Notes: generated from the sequence alone by a model not told the origin. Positions 26,270-36,238 are shown, counted from the stretch's first letter. The stretch: 64,000 bases of DNA from JBKEDF01 sp047975325 (GCA_047975325.1 JBKEDF010000049.1:72561-136560); one strand, 5' to 3'. A program made the numbers and translations.

Positions 26270-27910
26270 TCAGATCAGAAGCGCGCGTGCAGCCTCACGT
26301 GCAGCAGGGGTTACAGTATCGCCGGCCAGCATGCGCGCGATTTCCTCCACCCTTTGGGCCGCATTGAGCGGGGTCACGAAAGAGGTCGTCATCCCCCCTT
26401 CCACCCGCTTTTCCACCCGCCAGTGATAGGAGGCCAGTGCCGCAACCTGCGGCGAATGGGTCACGGCCAGAACCTGCGCCCGACGTGACAAGGTCGCCAG
26501 CCGCCGCCCCACCGCATCGGCGGTCGCCCCTCCGACGCCACGGTCGAGTTCATCAAAGATCATGGTCAGGCCCGGCATATCCCCCGTCAGGCAGACCTTC
26601 AGGGCCAGAAGGAAACGCGAAAGTTCCCCACCGGAGGCAATGCGGTTCAATGGTCCGGGCGGTGCGCCGGGATTGGTCGCCACGGTAAAATGAACCTGAT
26701 CTGCCCCTTCCGGCCCCGCCTCGGCTGGTTCAATCCGGGTTTCAAAAAGCGCGCGTTCCATCTTCAGGGGCGACAGCTCCTTGGACATGGCCTTGTCGAG
26801 CTGCCCTGCGGCCCTTCGTCTTGCGGCGCTCAGGGCTTCGGCCGCTTCCGCATAGGCCGCTTCGGCCGCACGAAGTTCCCCCGCAAGTGCGGCAAGATCC
26901 CGTTCGCCGCTATCCAGCGCGGTCAGGCGACTGCGCAGGTCTTCGGCAAAGAGATTCAGATCATCGGCCAGCACATTATGCTTGCGGGCCAGGGCACGGA
27001 TCGCGAAAAGCCGTTCCTCGACCTGATCAAGCTCATTGGGGTCAAAGCTCAATTCACCCAAAAGGTTTTCCACCCCCGCATGGGCTTCGCCAAGTTCAAT
27101 CATTGCCCGGCCAAGGGCGGAAAGCGGCGCCTCCAGGCGATCACCCGCCTTGTCGGAGGCATCCTCCAGCCAGCGCTGCGCATCCCGCATCATCGCCTCG
27201 GCACCCTGTTCGGACAGGGCCTGACAGGCGCGCGCAATATCGCCCCTGATTTTTTCAGCCGCCTGCATGGCACGGCGATGGGCGTCGAGTTCGGCTTCTT
27301 CCCCCGGTTGCGGATCGATCCGGTCAAGTTCCGCGACCGCGTGGCGCAGGTAGTCTTCTTCAGCACGCGCAGCCAAAAGCGCGGCGTTCGCATCGGCCTT
27401 TGCCTTGCGAACCCCGGCCAGCCCTTTCCACGCCTCCCGAAGCGCAGAAAGATCGAGCCCCGCGAAACTGTCGAGCATCTGGCGGTGACCCCGGGTATTC
27501 AAAAGGCCCTGATCATCATGCTGTCCATGCAGTTCAACCAGTGTCGCGGAAAGCGCGCGCAGCACCTCTCCGCTGGCGCGGCGGTCATTGACCCATGCGG
27601 TCTTGCGCCCATCCGCATTATTGACCCGGCGCAGCAGGAGTTCCGCCCCCGAGGCAATTCCCGCCTCTTTCAGGATGGCAAGGGCAGGATGGCCCTGTGG
27701 CAATTCGAAAACCGCCGTGACCTCACCCTGTTCGGCACCTTGCCGGACAAGATCCGCCCGGCCGCGCCACCCCAGAACAAACCCCAATGCATCAAGCAGG
27801 ATGGACTTTCCCGCCCCTGTTTCCCCGGTCAGGACATTCAGGCCGGATTTGAATTCCAGCCTCAACTGGTCAATCAGAAGAAGATCTCGGATTTCCAGCG
27901 CTCGAAGCAT
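26270..27910 (-). CDS. recN: DNA repair protein RecN
   Basis: SMC-like ATPase acting early in double-strand break repair, 546 residues. Walker A is GETGAGKS at about 29-36 in the N-terminal head, the ABC signature region is ASGGELSRFLLALK, and Walker B is TMIFDELDRGVGG; between them lie two Ala/Glu-rich coiled-coil arms. The position after bamD, 26 bases apart, is the usual Rhodobacteraceae order. No LexA box is evident in the short spacer, so it is likely read from the bamD transcript. Confidence 0.96.
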   Translation of the reverse strand: MLRALEIRDLLLIDQLRLEFKSGLNVLTGETGAGKSILLDALGFVLGWRGRADLVRQGAEQGEVTAVFELPQGHPALAILKEAGIASGAELLLRRVNNADGRKTAWVNDRRASGEVLRALSATLVELHGQHDDQGLLNTRGHRQMLDSFAGLDLSALREAWKGLAGVRKAKADANAALLAARAEEDYLRHAVAELDRIDPQPGEEAELDAHRRAMQAAEKIRGDIARACQALSEQGAEAMMRDAQRWLEDASDKAGDRLEAPLSALGRAMIELGEAHAGVENLLGELSFDPNELDQVEERLFAIRALARKHNVLADDLNLFAEDLRSRLTALDSGERDLAALAGELRAAEAAYAEAAEALSAARRRAAGQLDKAMSKELSPLKMERALFETRIEPAEAGPEGADQVHFTVATNPGAPPGPLNRIASGGELSRFLLALKVCLTGDMPGLTMIFDELDRGVGGATADAVGRRLATLSRRAQVLAVTHSPQVAALASYHWRVEKRVEGGMTTSFVTPLNAAQRVEEIARMLAGDTVTPAAREAARALLI

Positions 27911-27936
27911 CAGACCAACCCGTCAGGCGTGCGCGG

Positions 27937-28782
27937 TTACAACCATTCACCCCGGATAACCTGACGATAGACGCTGCTCAGCCAGCTATCACCCCTGGCT
28001 TCGAGAGCAAGCCCCCGTCCTGTCAGCAACCTGTGGGTATCGTCATAGAAGGGGCTGGAGCGATAGTTATGCCCCAGAATCGCACCGGCGGTTTGGGCTT
28101 CATCCACCAGACCCAGTGAAAGATAAGCCTCCACCAGCCTGTGCAGCGCCTCGGCCGTGTGGGTCGTATTCTGGAAATCCTGTACGACGACACGGAAACG
28201 GTTGATCGCCGCCGTGAAATTACCGCGTTTCAGATAGTACCGGCCAATTTCCATTTCCTTGGCGGCAAGATGATCGAATGCCAGTTCGAATTTCAGCATC
28301 GCGGAGGATGCATATTCGCTATCGGGATATTCCTCGATCACGGCACGCATGGCCTGCAGGGCCTGGAAGGTCAGCCCCTGATCGCGGCCAACTTCGTCGA
28401 TCTGATCGTAATAGGAAAGTGCAAGAAGATATTTGGCATAGGCCGCGTCTTCATCGCCGGGATAAAGGTCAATGAAACGCAGCGCACTGGCGCGGGCTTC
28501 TTCGTAGTTTTCGGCCTTGTGTTGGCTGAAGGCCTGCATGATCAATGACCGCTTTGCCCATTCCGAATAGGGGTAAAGACGTTCCACCTCGGAAAAGAAC
28601 CGAATCGCATCATCGGGATTCGTCTGGGTTTCCAGCGCGTATTCACCGCGCTTGTAGATTTCTTCCGCCGTAAGCGCGTCAAGCGGGGCCTCATTGGACC
28701 CGCCCCAACTGCCGCAGCCCGTCAGGGCCGTCAAAAAAAGCGTCGCCGTCAGGATGCCCCTGCCCGCCTTGCCGACTGCCAT
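27937..28782 (-). CDS. bamD: Outer membrane protein assembly factor BamD
   Basis: Essential lipoprotein of the BAM complex, 281 residues. The start ATG 28782 gives a signal MAVGKAGRGILTATLFLTALTGC with lipobox LTGC; GGGGTAGGG lies upstream. Tetratricopeptide repeats follow (YKRGEYALETQTNPDDAIRFF; YPYSEWAKRSLIMQAFSQ; YPDSEYASSAMLKFELAFDHLAAKEMEIGRYY). It sits between lpxC and recN, its normal position in this family. Confidence 0.95.
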   Translation of the reverse strand: MAVGKAGRGILTATLFLTALTGCGSWGGSNEAPLDALTAEEIYKRGEYALETQTNPDDAIRFFSEVERLYPYSEWAKRSLIMQAFSQHKAENYEEARASALRFIDLYPGDEDAAYAKYLLALSYYDQIDEVGRDQGLTFQALQAMRAVIEEYPDSEYASSAMLKFELAFDHLAAKEMEIGRYYLKRGNFTAAINRFRVVVQDFQNTTHTAEALHRLVEAYLSLGLVDEAQTAGAILGHNYRSSPFYDDTHRLLTGRGLALEARGDSWLSSVYRQVIRGEWL

Positions 28783-28906
28783 CTTTCGCCCTACCCCATT
28801 ATTCTGCAATCGCAAGCCACGAAATATACCGCAGCCCGCCCTGTTGGCCCCGTCCTAGCACATAAAAATGCGGGGCGCAAAACGCCTTTATCGGATTTGA
28901 AACTGC

Positions 28907-29827
28907 TCAGCAATGCAGGGGAATATCCGACCGCACCACCCCAACACCGGGCAGCTTGCAGCCCGTCGGTTCCGCGCAGTCCAGCACCCGCCACGCACCA
29001 TGAGTCGCAAAGAGCTTGCGCAACAGTTTATTGGTCAATGCGTGGCCCGCCCGGACGCCGGTATAACGGCCCAGGATAGGCCCGCCTGCCAGTGCCAGAT
29101 CCCCAAGCGCATCCAGCATCTTGTGGCGTACCGGTTCATCGGAATGGCGCAGCCCCCCCGGTGACAGAACCTCATTCCCCGAAAAAACCACCGCATTTTC
29201 CAGGTTTCCGCCCAAGGCAAGCCCATTGGCGCGCATGGTATCAACGTCCGCCTGACGGCAGAACGTCCGGCTGTCGCAGAGTTCACGGACAAAGGCCCCG
29301 TTGGACATGTTGAGCCGCTTTTCCTGCACGCCGATGGCGCGTTCGGTAAAGTCGATGCGAAAATCAATCTCCAGCATGTCGGCGGGTTCGAGCCGGGCAA
29401 AGGCCTCCCCCTCGCGCACCTCGACAGGGTTCAGGATGCGGAGTGCCCGAACCGGCACCGCCTGTTCCCGCAATCCACGCGCCAGGAAACCCGCCACGAA
29501 AGGTCGGGCGGAGCCATCCAGAATCGGGGCTTCGGGGCCGTCGATTTCAATCAGCGCATTGTGGATGCCACATCCGGCCAATGCCGCCATTACATGCTCG
29601 ATGGTGGAAACGCTATGACCTGCCGCATTGGCCACCAGCGTACAAAGCCGCGAGGGCACGACGGCATCCCAGCGGGCCGGGATCATCGCATCGCCCTGGG
29701 TGATATCGGTACGGCGGAACCAGATTCCATAATCCGCCGAAGCCGGTTTGACGACCATCCGGACGGGCTGCCCTGAATGGAGCCCGGTGCCAGTAAAGAT
29801 CGCGTCGGATTTCAAAGTGGTCTGCAC
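28907..29827 (-). CDS. lpxC: UDP-3-O-acyl-N-acetylglucosamine deacetylase
   Basis: Zinc deacetylase committing to lipid A synthesis, 306 residues. The zinc histidines lie in TIEHVMAAL and DEPVRHKMLDALGDLALAG, and the catalytic histidine in RAGHALTNKLL. The N-terminal TTLKSDAIFTGTGLHSG is characteristic. A gap of 268 bases separates it from ftsZ with a terminator in it, so it has its own promoter; a TTAATTAA tract at 29934 is the AT-richest element of that gap. A further 124 bases separate it from bamD. Confidence 0.96.
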   Translation of the reverse strand: MQTTLKSDAIFTGTGLHSGQPVRMVVKPASADYGIWFRRTDITQGDAMIPARWDAVVPSRLCTLVANAAGHSVSTIEHVMAALAGCGIHNALIEIDGPEAPILDGSARPFVAGFLARGLREQAVPVRALRILNPVEVREGEAFARLEPADMLEIDFRIDFTERAIGVQEKRLNMSNGAFVRELCDSRTFCRQADVDTMRANGLALGGNLENAVVFSGNEVLSPGGLRHSDEPVRHKMLDALGDLALAGGPILGRYTGVRAGHALTNKLLRKLFATHGAWRVLDCAEPTGCKLPGVGVVRSDIPLHC

Positions 29828-30048
29828 GAAACGGCCTCAGTTATTGTTTTTTCTGCCCGCGCCCCGATAGATCCGGGAAACGTTTTTCCTCAAGGCCAGA
29901 TCCTTTTCAGGCAGCTCGGTATCCGGCGAATTTTAATTAATCAATGTCTGCGCGGGGAACAACTCACTCTTTGTGACCTTCTGTAACATAGCAGGTGCAA
30001 AATTGCCCAAGACCGGAATGCCGACAGCAACACATTGAAATAGAACAT

Positions 30049-30071
30049 GAAAAAGCCCGCCAAAGCGGGCT
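30049..30071 (-). terminator. Rho-independent terminator of ftsZ
   Basis: On the minus strand AGCCCGC, a four-base loop, GCGGGCT and then TTTTT. It starts 25 bases after the ftsZ stop and separates ftsZ from lpxC transcription. Confidence 0.88.
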
Positions 30072-30095
30072 GTTCCATGTAAAGATTTGAATCGC

Positions 30096-31718
30096 TCAGT
30101 TCGCCTGGCGCCGCAGGAAGGCGGGAATTTCAATGCGTTCCTGATCGGCAGATGCCTCCGCTTCCTCCTCGTAATGGGTAACGGGCGGCTGTTGACGCTG
30201 GGGTACCGCTGCCGGGCGCTCGCCATGGTGTTCACCATGCCCCGCCACGCGGTTGATGAGGGAACTGATACCGAAACGGGGACGCAGGGTTTCGGCCGGC
30301 CCATGGCTGACCGCAGGCGCTGCCGCCACGGGTGCGGCACTGGCAGGTTGCCGTGCGGGGGCCTTGCTGACGGCAGCCTGAAGCCGGGCAAGCGCCTCAG
30401 GCGTCGGGGCACCGGGCGCGCGGGGCCGCGGGGCCACGAATTCCGCCGCATCGGCCTCAAGGGACGCGGGCTGCGTCGGTTGCGGACGATAGGCCGGGGG
30501 CGGAAGATCATCCACCTCTTCGATAACGGGTTCGGGCTGGGGATGATAAGCCGCGGGGGCGGGCTGACGTTCCACCTTGTCAAACAGATCGGCCTCGGAT
30601 GCGGCAGCGGCAGGGGGCACGGCAGCCGGTCTTGCGGCAACGGCGGCCGGATGCGGCACCTCAGATGCAACTTCCGGTTCTGCAACAGTTTCGACCTGCG
30701 GAGCCGGGGTATATTTGCGCGGCGCAGGCGTTTCGGCCCGATTTGAGGCCGTTACATCAATCCCCGTCGCAACGACGGAAACACGCAATGCCCCCTCCAG
30801 CGTCGGATCCAGCGTCGAACCGACAATGATATTGGCATCGGGGTCGACCTTGTCACGGATGATATTCGCGGCTTCGTCCAGTTCGAACAGGGTCAGATCA
30901 TAGCCACCCGTGATATTGATCAGCACACCCTTGGCACCATTGAGGCTGATTTCGTCCAGCAGCGGGTTGGCAATGGCCTTTTCCGCAGCCTGCTGGGCGC
31001 GGTCTTCGCCCTCGGCCTCACCGGTGCCCATCATCGCCTTGCCCATTTCATCCATCACTGCGCGGACATCGGCTAAGTCGAGATTGATCAGCCCCGTGCG
31101 GACCATCAGATCCGTCACGCCCTTGACGCGTTGATACAGCACGTCATCGGCCATCGCGAAAGCCTCGGTGAAGGTTGTCTTCTCATTCGCGAGACGGAAA
31201 AGGTTCTGGTTCGGAATGATGATCAGCGTATCGACGACCTTTTGCAGCGCTTCGATCCCTTCCTCGGCCTGACGCATGCGCTTGCCACCCTCAAACTGGA
31301 AGGGCTTGGTCACGACGCCAACCGTCAGAACCCCAAGTTCCCGTGCGGCCTGCGCAATGATCGGAGCAGCCCCGGTGCCAGTGCCCCCGCCCATCCCGGC
31401 GGTGATGAAGCACATATGCGTCCCGGCAAGGTGGTCAACAATTTCCTCAATGGTTTCCTCGGCGGCGGCGGCACCGACACTTGGCCGGGCGCCCGCGCCC
31501 AAGCCTTCTGTCACTTTCACGCCCATCTGGATGGATGAGGATGCCCGGCTTTGCTGAAGGGCCTGCGCATCGGTATTCGCCACCACGAATTCCACGCCTT
31601 CAAGCTGTTTTTCGGTCATGTTGTTGACGGCATTGCCACCTGCGCCGCCAACCCCGAAAACGGTGATCCGCGGTTTCAGTTCCTCACGCTCCGAAGCCAT
31701 TGTCAGATTAAGTGCCAT
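30096..31718 (-). CDS. ftsZ: Cell division protein FtsZ
   Basis: Tubulin-like GTPase forming the Z ring, 540 residues. The GTP signature is GGGTGTGAAP; T7-loop region NLDLADVRAVM. After the core (about residue 330) comes a long Pro/Ala-rich linker of about 190 residues, as in other Alphaproteobacteria, and the C-terminal peptide EIPAFLRRQAN that binds FtsA and other partners. The start MALNLTMASEREELKPRITVFGVGGAGGNAV matches the family. ftsA is 425 bases upstream, so ftsZ has its own promoter region containing four GANTC sites. Confidence 0.98.
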   Translation of the reverse strand: MALNLTMASEREELKPRITVFGVGGAGGNAVNNMTEKQLEGVEFVVANTDAQALQQSRASSSIQMGVKVTEGLGAGARPSVGAAAAEETIEEIVDHLAGTHMCFITAGMGGGTGTGAAPIIAQAARELGVLTVGVVTKPFQFEGGKRMRQAEEGIEALQKVVDTLIIIPNQNLFRLANEKTTFTEAFAMADDVLYQRVKGVTDLMVRTGLINLDLADVRAVMDEMGKAMMGTGEAEGEDRAQQAAEKAIANPLLDEISLNGAKGVLINITGGYDLTLFELDEAANIIRDKVDPDANIIVGSTLDPTLEGALRVSVVATGIDVTASNRAETPAPRKYTPAPQVETVAEPEVASEVPHPAAVAARPAAVPPAAAASEADLFDKVERQPAPAAYHPQPEPVIEEVDDLPPPAYRPQPTQPASLEADAAEFVAPRPRAPGAPTPEALARLQAAVSKAPARQPASAAPVAAAPAVSHGPAETLRPRFGISSLINRVAGHGEHHGERPAAVPQRQQPPVTHYEEEAEASADQERIEIPAFLRRQAN

Positions 31719-32143
31719 TGCCAGTCCGCCTGCCTATTTGTTGTTTCGACGCCCCTCAATGAACGTCTTTAGTGTCCCATGAATTACGGCAGACAATATC
31801 TGGCGCATTGAAAAAGGTCACGAAAAAAACATCCTGAAACCACAAAATATAGCCCCCAATCGGCAATATTCCGCGTCATTTCGCCAAATCGACCAGATTC
31901 AGGGGTATTGGCCCCGCTACATACCAAGTGTGGCAAATAAGTGAAAAGATCGCGTCGGAATCATCCGCGCGGTGAAAGGGTCGATTTCAGGCAGGACTGC
32001 TCTGCCAGATTCGGCCTCTGCGGGCCGTTTTCCAAAGCGTAGCGGAATTCATCGACCGGGTGAATTGGAATCTGCAGCCGGGGCTTCGCAGACCGACAAA
32101 ATACTGGTTATGCGGGAAAAACAGATCCCGGTTGGGAACATGC
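31719..32143 (-). promoter_or_regulatory. ftsZ upstream region with four GANTC sites
   Basis: 425 bases with no ORF. On the minus strand a TATATT at 31846-31851 can serve as -10 for ftsZ, with an imperfect -35. GANTC, the CcrM methylation motif, occurs at 31896-31900, 31958-31962, 32008-32012 and 32068-32072. A short hairpin CGGCC/GGCCG followed by TTTT on the plus strand is at 32012-32031. CcrM/GcrA control is known for Caulobacter ftsZ; here it is inferred. Confidence 0.5.
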
Positions 32144-33478
32144 CTACCAGTTTTCCTTGAACCAGCGGAACGCACGGCGCAACGATCGCGCCGGGTAATG
32201 TTCGGCAGGGATATCGAAATCCCACCATTCATCCTGCGGGTGGGCCGCAAAGAGGCACAGGCCCACGGCCGAGGAAAAGGCCGCCCCCGTCGCAGCTTGT
32301 GGCAGGCCCTGTACCCGCAACGGACGGCCAAGGCGCACCTGTTGGCCCAGGATACGCGCGGCCAACCCGTCCAGCCCGGGGATCTGGCTCGCCCCTCCCG
32401 TCAGCACGATCTGCTGGCTCGGCAGAAAATCGAATCCTGCCGCATCAAGCCGCGTGCGCGCCTCCTCCAGGATCTCCTCGACCCGGGGGCGCATGATCCC
32501 GATCAAATCGCTCCGGCTGACACGGCGGCGGTCCTTTTCCCAATCGCCGCTATCGCCGCCGATCTCAATCATGTCGCGGTCATCCATGCCGGTTGCCAGC
32601 ACCCCGCCGGATTTCGTCTTGATGCGCTCCGCCGTTGTCAGCGGGATCTGCAGCCCCTTGGAAATATCGGAAGTGACGTGATCCCCGCCCATGCGCACGC
32701 AATCGGCAAAGATCATGTGCTTTTTCATGAAAACCGAAATGCCGGTGGTGCCGCCTCCCATATCGATACAAGCGGCCCCCAGTTCCTGTTCATCCTCAAC
32801 CAGGCTGGAAATACCCGAAACATAGGCCGAGGATGCCACCCCGGCGAGTTCCAGATCACATCGTTTGATACAGTAGATGATATTCTGCATCACCGCGGCA
32901 TCGACCGAAAGCAGATGCAGATCGCAGGCCAGACGATTGCCGATCTGGCCGCGCGGATCACCCAGCCCCGTGCGATGATCAAGCGCAAAATTCACAGGCT
33001 GGGCATGCAGGATCTCACGCCCTTCACCGATATCGGGCAGATCGCAAGCGGCCAGCACCCGCGCCACATCCGGTTCCGCCACCGCCGTATCGCGCAGCTC
33101 TATTTCCCCCGCCAGCCCATAGCTGCGCGGCTCGGATCCTGAAAAACAGGCGATACAGTGATCAACCCGGACATTCGCCATCTTCTGCGCCGATTGCACG
33201 GCGGTGCGAATGGCCCGTTCGGTTTCGTTCATCACCGCAATTTCACCGAAACGCACCCCGCGCGAACGTGTTGTCGCCGCGCCGATGACCCGAAAGGAGG
33301 CCTGCCCTGCCATCGATCCCAGACCATCCGTTTCCCGCAGCCGTGCCTCGCCGTCAAAACGCAGGATCAGGCAGGCGACCTTGAACGAACCGATATCGAG
33401 GATGGCAATCACACCACGCTGCATGGCAACGCGTCGCATGTTTCGCATGGCGCGCTGCATTTGATAAAGGTCGGTCAT
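32144..33478 (-). CDS. ftsA: Cell division protein FtsA
   Basis: Actin-like ATPase tethering FtsZ to the membrane, 444 residues. Phosphate-binding loops are AILDIGSFKVACLI near residue 25 and CIDMGGGTTGISVF in the second half, with VLTGGASQIPGL near the C-terminus. The final RSLRRAFRWFKENW is an amphipathic membrane-targeting helix. The start overlaps the ftsQ stop by four bases (ATGA). Confidence 0.97.
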   Translation of the reverse strand: MTDLYQMQRAMRNMRRVAMQRGVIAILDIGSFKVACLILRFDGEARLRETDGLGSMAGQASFRVIGAATTRSRGVRFGEIAVMNETERAIRTAVQSAQKMANVRVDHCIACFSGSEPRSYGLAGEIELRDTAVAEPDVARVLAACDLPDIGEGREILHAQPVNFALDHRTGLGDPRGQIGNRLACDLHLLSVDAAVMQNIIYCIKRCDLELAGVASSAYVSGISSLVEDEQELGAACIDMGGGTTGISVFMKKHMIFADCVRMGGDHVTSDISKGLQIPLTTAERIKTKSGGVLATGMDDRDMIEIGGDSGDWEKDRRRVSRSDLIGIMRPRVEEILEEARTRLDAAGFDFLPSQQIVLTGGASQIPGLDGLAARILGQQVRLGRPLRVQGLPQAATGAAFSSAVGLCLFAAHPQDEWWDFDIPAEHYPARSLRRAFRWFKENW

Positions 33479-34365
33479 AGGCTCTCTTCCACAGGCAGGA
33501 TGCCGCGCAGGCGGCGCAATTCGGTCAGGGCATAGGGGGACAGCCGCAGGGTCGGGCGGCCTTCGTCGCGCAGATCCACGGCAATCACATCGCGTTCGAG
33601 CAATTCCTGCGCCTGATCAAGGGCGATCAGCCGTTCCAGGGCGCGGATCGGGTCCTTCACCGGCAGCAGGATCCGCTGGTCGCGATCCAGCACGAGATCC
33701 CAGCGGCGCTCCCCCATACGAACCAGCCCGCGCAGGCGTGGCAACAGGGGGCCAGCCGAGGCCATAATTCGCAGGGCCTCCGGAATGGCGCGATCCGCCC
33801 CCTGCCCTGCCACCAGCGGCAAGTCACGGCGTTCCGCACGCGACACGACATGTGTCACCAGATGGCCGCTTTCATCCAGAAGGTTCAACCCCTCCGGCCC
33901 GCGCCAGACAATGGCGGGCAGCCGTTCGGTCACGACGACCTGCAGCACCCCACCCGTCTGCACCCGCAGCCGCACATCCTTTACCGCCGCGATTTCCGAT
34001 ACCCGAAGCCGCGCGGCCTCCAGATCGATATCGAGCGAACTTTGCGGCAGCGGCAGGGCCAGCGCCGCACGTACCTGATCCGCCAGCACGGGTGAGGCCC
34101 CTTCAACCGACATCAGCGTGACCAGAAATTCGGGGCGGTTCTTCACCGAATCGCGCAGATCGGTCCAGGTTTGCGCAAGTGTCTCCCGCCGCCCGTCATC
34201 CGAAAGGTAAAGCCCCGCGGCAAAGGCCAGCGCGAAGGCCGGAAGCCCGACCCGCAACGTGGTCCGAAACGCCGGCGTCAGCCAGAGCCGGTTCATCCGA
34301 TAAGCCATGCGGCTTGGTGCCGGGTCGCGGCGACGGTTCCGACGGAAAGGGTTCAACGATCGCAT
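33475..34365 (-). CDS. ftsQ: Cell division protein FtsQ
   Basis: Bitopic divisome protein, 296 residues. A basic cytoplasmic N-terminus (MRSLNPFRRNRRRD) leads to one membrane segment (VGLPAFALAFAAGLYL), a POTRA domain (FLVTLMSVEGASPVLADQVRAAL) and the FtsQ/DivIB beta domain. ATG 34365 is chosen because GGTGGAGG lies seven bases upstream; it overlaps the ddl end by 13 bases. It shares ATGA with ftsA. Confidence 0.95.
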   Translation of the reverse strand: MRSLNPFRRNRRRDPAPSRMAYRMNRLWLTPAFRTTLRVGLPAFALAFAAGLYLSDDGRRETLAQTWTDLRDSVKNRPEFLVTLMSVEGASPVLADQVRAALALPLPQSSLDIDLEAARLRVSEIAAVKDVRLRVQTGGVLQVVVTERLPAIVWRGPEGLNLLDESGHLVTHVVSRAERRDLPLVAGQGADRAIPEALRIMASAGPLLPRLRGLVRMGERRWDLVLDRDQRILLPVKDPIRALERLIALDQAQELLERDVIAVDLRDEGRPTLRLSPYALTELRRLRGILPVEESL

Positions 34366-35276
34366 GACGCATCCTCCACCAGCCAGCGGCAAAGGGCGGG
34401 AAAGTCGATCCCCTCCGCAGCCGCCTGTTCCGGCGCCAGCGATGTCGGCGTCATGCCCGGCTGGGTATTGGTTTCCAGAAGCACCAGCCCCTCCAGCCCG
34501 CGCGCCTCATCCCAGCGGAAATCGGTGCGGCTCAACCCACGGCATCCCAACGCCCGATGCGCCCGCAGTGCATAATCGCGACAGGCCTCCGCAATCGGCT
34601 GGGGCAGGTCCGCCGGGCAGACATGGCGCGATCCGCCGGGTTTGTATTTCGCATCGTAATCGTACCAGCCTTCGGTCACGATATCCGTGACGCAAAGCGC
34701 CCGTTCCCCCATTACCGTCACGGTCAGTTCCCGCCCCGGCGCAAAGGCCTCCACCATCACGGTGCCCGGCATGGTATCATCAAGCTGCGGCGGGCCATTC
34801 GCCCCTTCCTGCACCAGATAGACCCCCACCGAGGATCCCTCATTGTAAGGTTTCACGACATAGGGAACCGGCAGGACATGGCGTTCACGCGCCTCTTGTC
34901 GCGAAACCAGCCGCGATGGCAGGACCGGAAGCCCTGCCGTGGCATAGGCCGCCTTGGCCCTTTCCTTGTCCATCGCCAGGGCCGAAGCGAGGACACCGGA
35001 ATGCGTATAGGGCAGGCGCAGCCATTCCAGCAGCCCCTGCACACAGCCATCTTCGCCCCAACGGCCATGCAACGCGTTGAAGGCAACATCCGGTTTGATT
35101 TCGGAAAGGCGAATGGCAAGGTCGGCCCCGGCATCCACCGTTACCACTTCATATCCAGCCACCCGAAGGGCCTGGGCACATTCATGCCCCGAGACAAGTG
35201 AAACCTCGCGTTCCGCCGAGGGACCACCCATCAATACCGCCACTTTGAGGGCTTGTCCGCTCGAACCAGCCGCCAT
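34353..35276 (-). CDS. ddl: D-alanine--D-alanine ligase
   Basis: ATP-grasp ligase supplying D-Ala-D-Ala for peptidoglycan, 307 residues. VAVLMGGPSAEREVSLVSG opens the N-terminal domain; ATP-grasp parts are PYVVKPYNEGSSVGVYLV and LLETNTQPGMTPTSLAPEQAA with the metal and D-Ala contacts. It follows murB after 35 bases and overlaps ftsQ, in the usual order of the distal dcw cluster. Confidence 0.97.
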   Translation of the reverse strand: MAAGSSGQALKVAVLMGGPSAEREVSLVSGHECAQALRVAGYEVVTVDAGADLAIRLSEIKPDVAFNALHGRWGEDGCVQGLLEWLRLPYTHSGVLASALAMDKERAKAAYATAGLPVLPSRLVSRQEARERHVLPVPYVVKPYNEGSSVGVYLVQEGANGPPQLDDTMPGTVMVEAFAPGRELTVTVMGERALCVTDIVTEGWYDYDAKYKPGGSRHVCPADLPQPIAEACRDYALRAHRALGCRGLSRTDFRWDEARGLEGLVLLETNTQPGMTPTSLAPEQAAAEGIDFPALCRWLVEDASCDR

Positions 35277-35311
35277 ATTTGCCTCAGGGTCTCATTGGAC
35301 CCGGTTTATTA

Positions 35312-36238
35312 TTATTCAGCGGCCCGTTCACCGACCCGCATGATTTCCCATTCTAGCGTTATTCCGGCGTGTTCGAAAACCCTTTTTCGCACCTCTTCGC
35401 CCAAATCTTCCAGATCGGCGGCACTGGCCCCCCCGGTATTGATCAGAAAATTGGAATGTTTCTCGCTCATCTGCGCGCCGCCGCGCCGTGCGCCGCGCAT
35501 TCCCGCCTCATCAATCAGCTTCCAGGCCTTGAGATCATGGATATCGTCATCCCTTCCCGTCGACGAAAATCCGGCGGGGTTGCGGAAGGTCGAACCTGCC
35601 GTGCGTTCCTTCACCGGTTGCGTGGCATCCCGCCTTGCCAGTTGTTCGGCCATCCGTGCCTGCAGCACCTCCGGATCCCCCGCAGGCGCCCGGAATATCG
35701 CCGCTGTGACAACCGCCCCTTCCGGGATCTGCGAACTGCGATAGGACAGGTCAAGATCGGCTGCGGGGATCCGGCGCAAATTCCCCTCGCGGGTAACAAG
35801 ATGCACTTCCTCCAGCACATCGGCAACATAGCGCCCATAGCATCCCGCATTCATCCGCACCGCACCGCCAATGGCCCCAGGAATGGTGCGCAGAAAGGTC
35901 AGATCGCACCCCGCCTCGGCCGCGCGTCGCGCCACATGCGCATCAAGGGCCGCCGCCCCGGCCAGAACGCGACCCCCCTCAATCTCAATCCCGTTGAAGC
36001 CGCGCCCAAGCCGGATAACCACTGCACGCAGCCCTCCGTCACGCACGATCAGGTTTGACCCGACGCCCATGGGAAATACGGCGATACCCGGATCAAGCGC
36101 GCCAAGAAACGCCGCCAGATCCTCTTCATCGGCAGGTTGGAAGAACCAATCTGCCGCCCCGCCGACACGCAGCCATGTCAGATCCGAAAGCGAACGATCC
36201 GGCGTCAGGACGCCGCGCGGTGTGGGAAGCGTAGCCAT
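35312..36238 (-). CDS. murB: UDP-N-acetylenolpyruvoylglucosamine reductase
   Basis: FAD enzyme forming UDP-MurNAc, 308 residues. FAD-binding segments are RVGGAADWFFQP and GVGSNLIVRDGGLR; GAIGGAVRMNAGCYG and the catalytic-serine segment RTAGSTFRNPAG follow, then NFLINTGGASAADLEDL. It is the first gene of this cluster. murC and murG, which normally precede murB in Rhodobacteraceae, are not found in the window; an aminotransferase lies upstream instead. Confidence 0.96.
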   Translation of the reverse strand: MATLPTPRGVLTPDRSLSDLTWLRVGGAADWFFQPADEEDLAAFLGALDPGIAVFPMGVGSNLIVRDGGLRAVVIRLGRGFNGIEIEGGRVLAGAAALDAHVARRAAEAGCDLTFLRTIPGAIGGAVRMNAGCYGRYVADVLEEVHLVTREGNLRRIPAADLDLSYRSSQIPEGAVVTAAIFRAPAGDPEVLQARMAEQLARRDATQPVKERTAGSTFRNPAGFSSTGRDDDIHDLKAWKLIDEAGMRGARRGGAQMSEKHSNFLINTGGASAADLEDLGEEVRKRVFEHAGITLEWEIMRVGERAAE

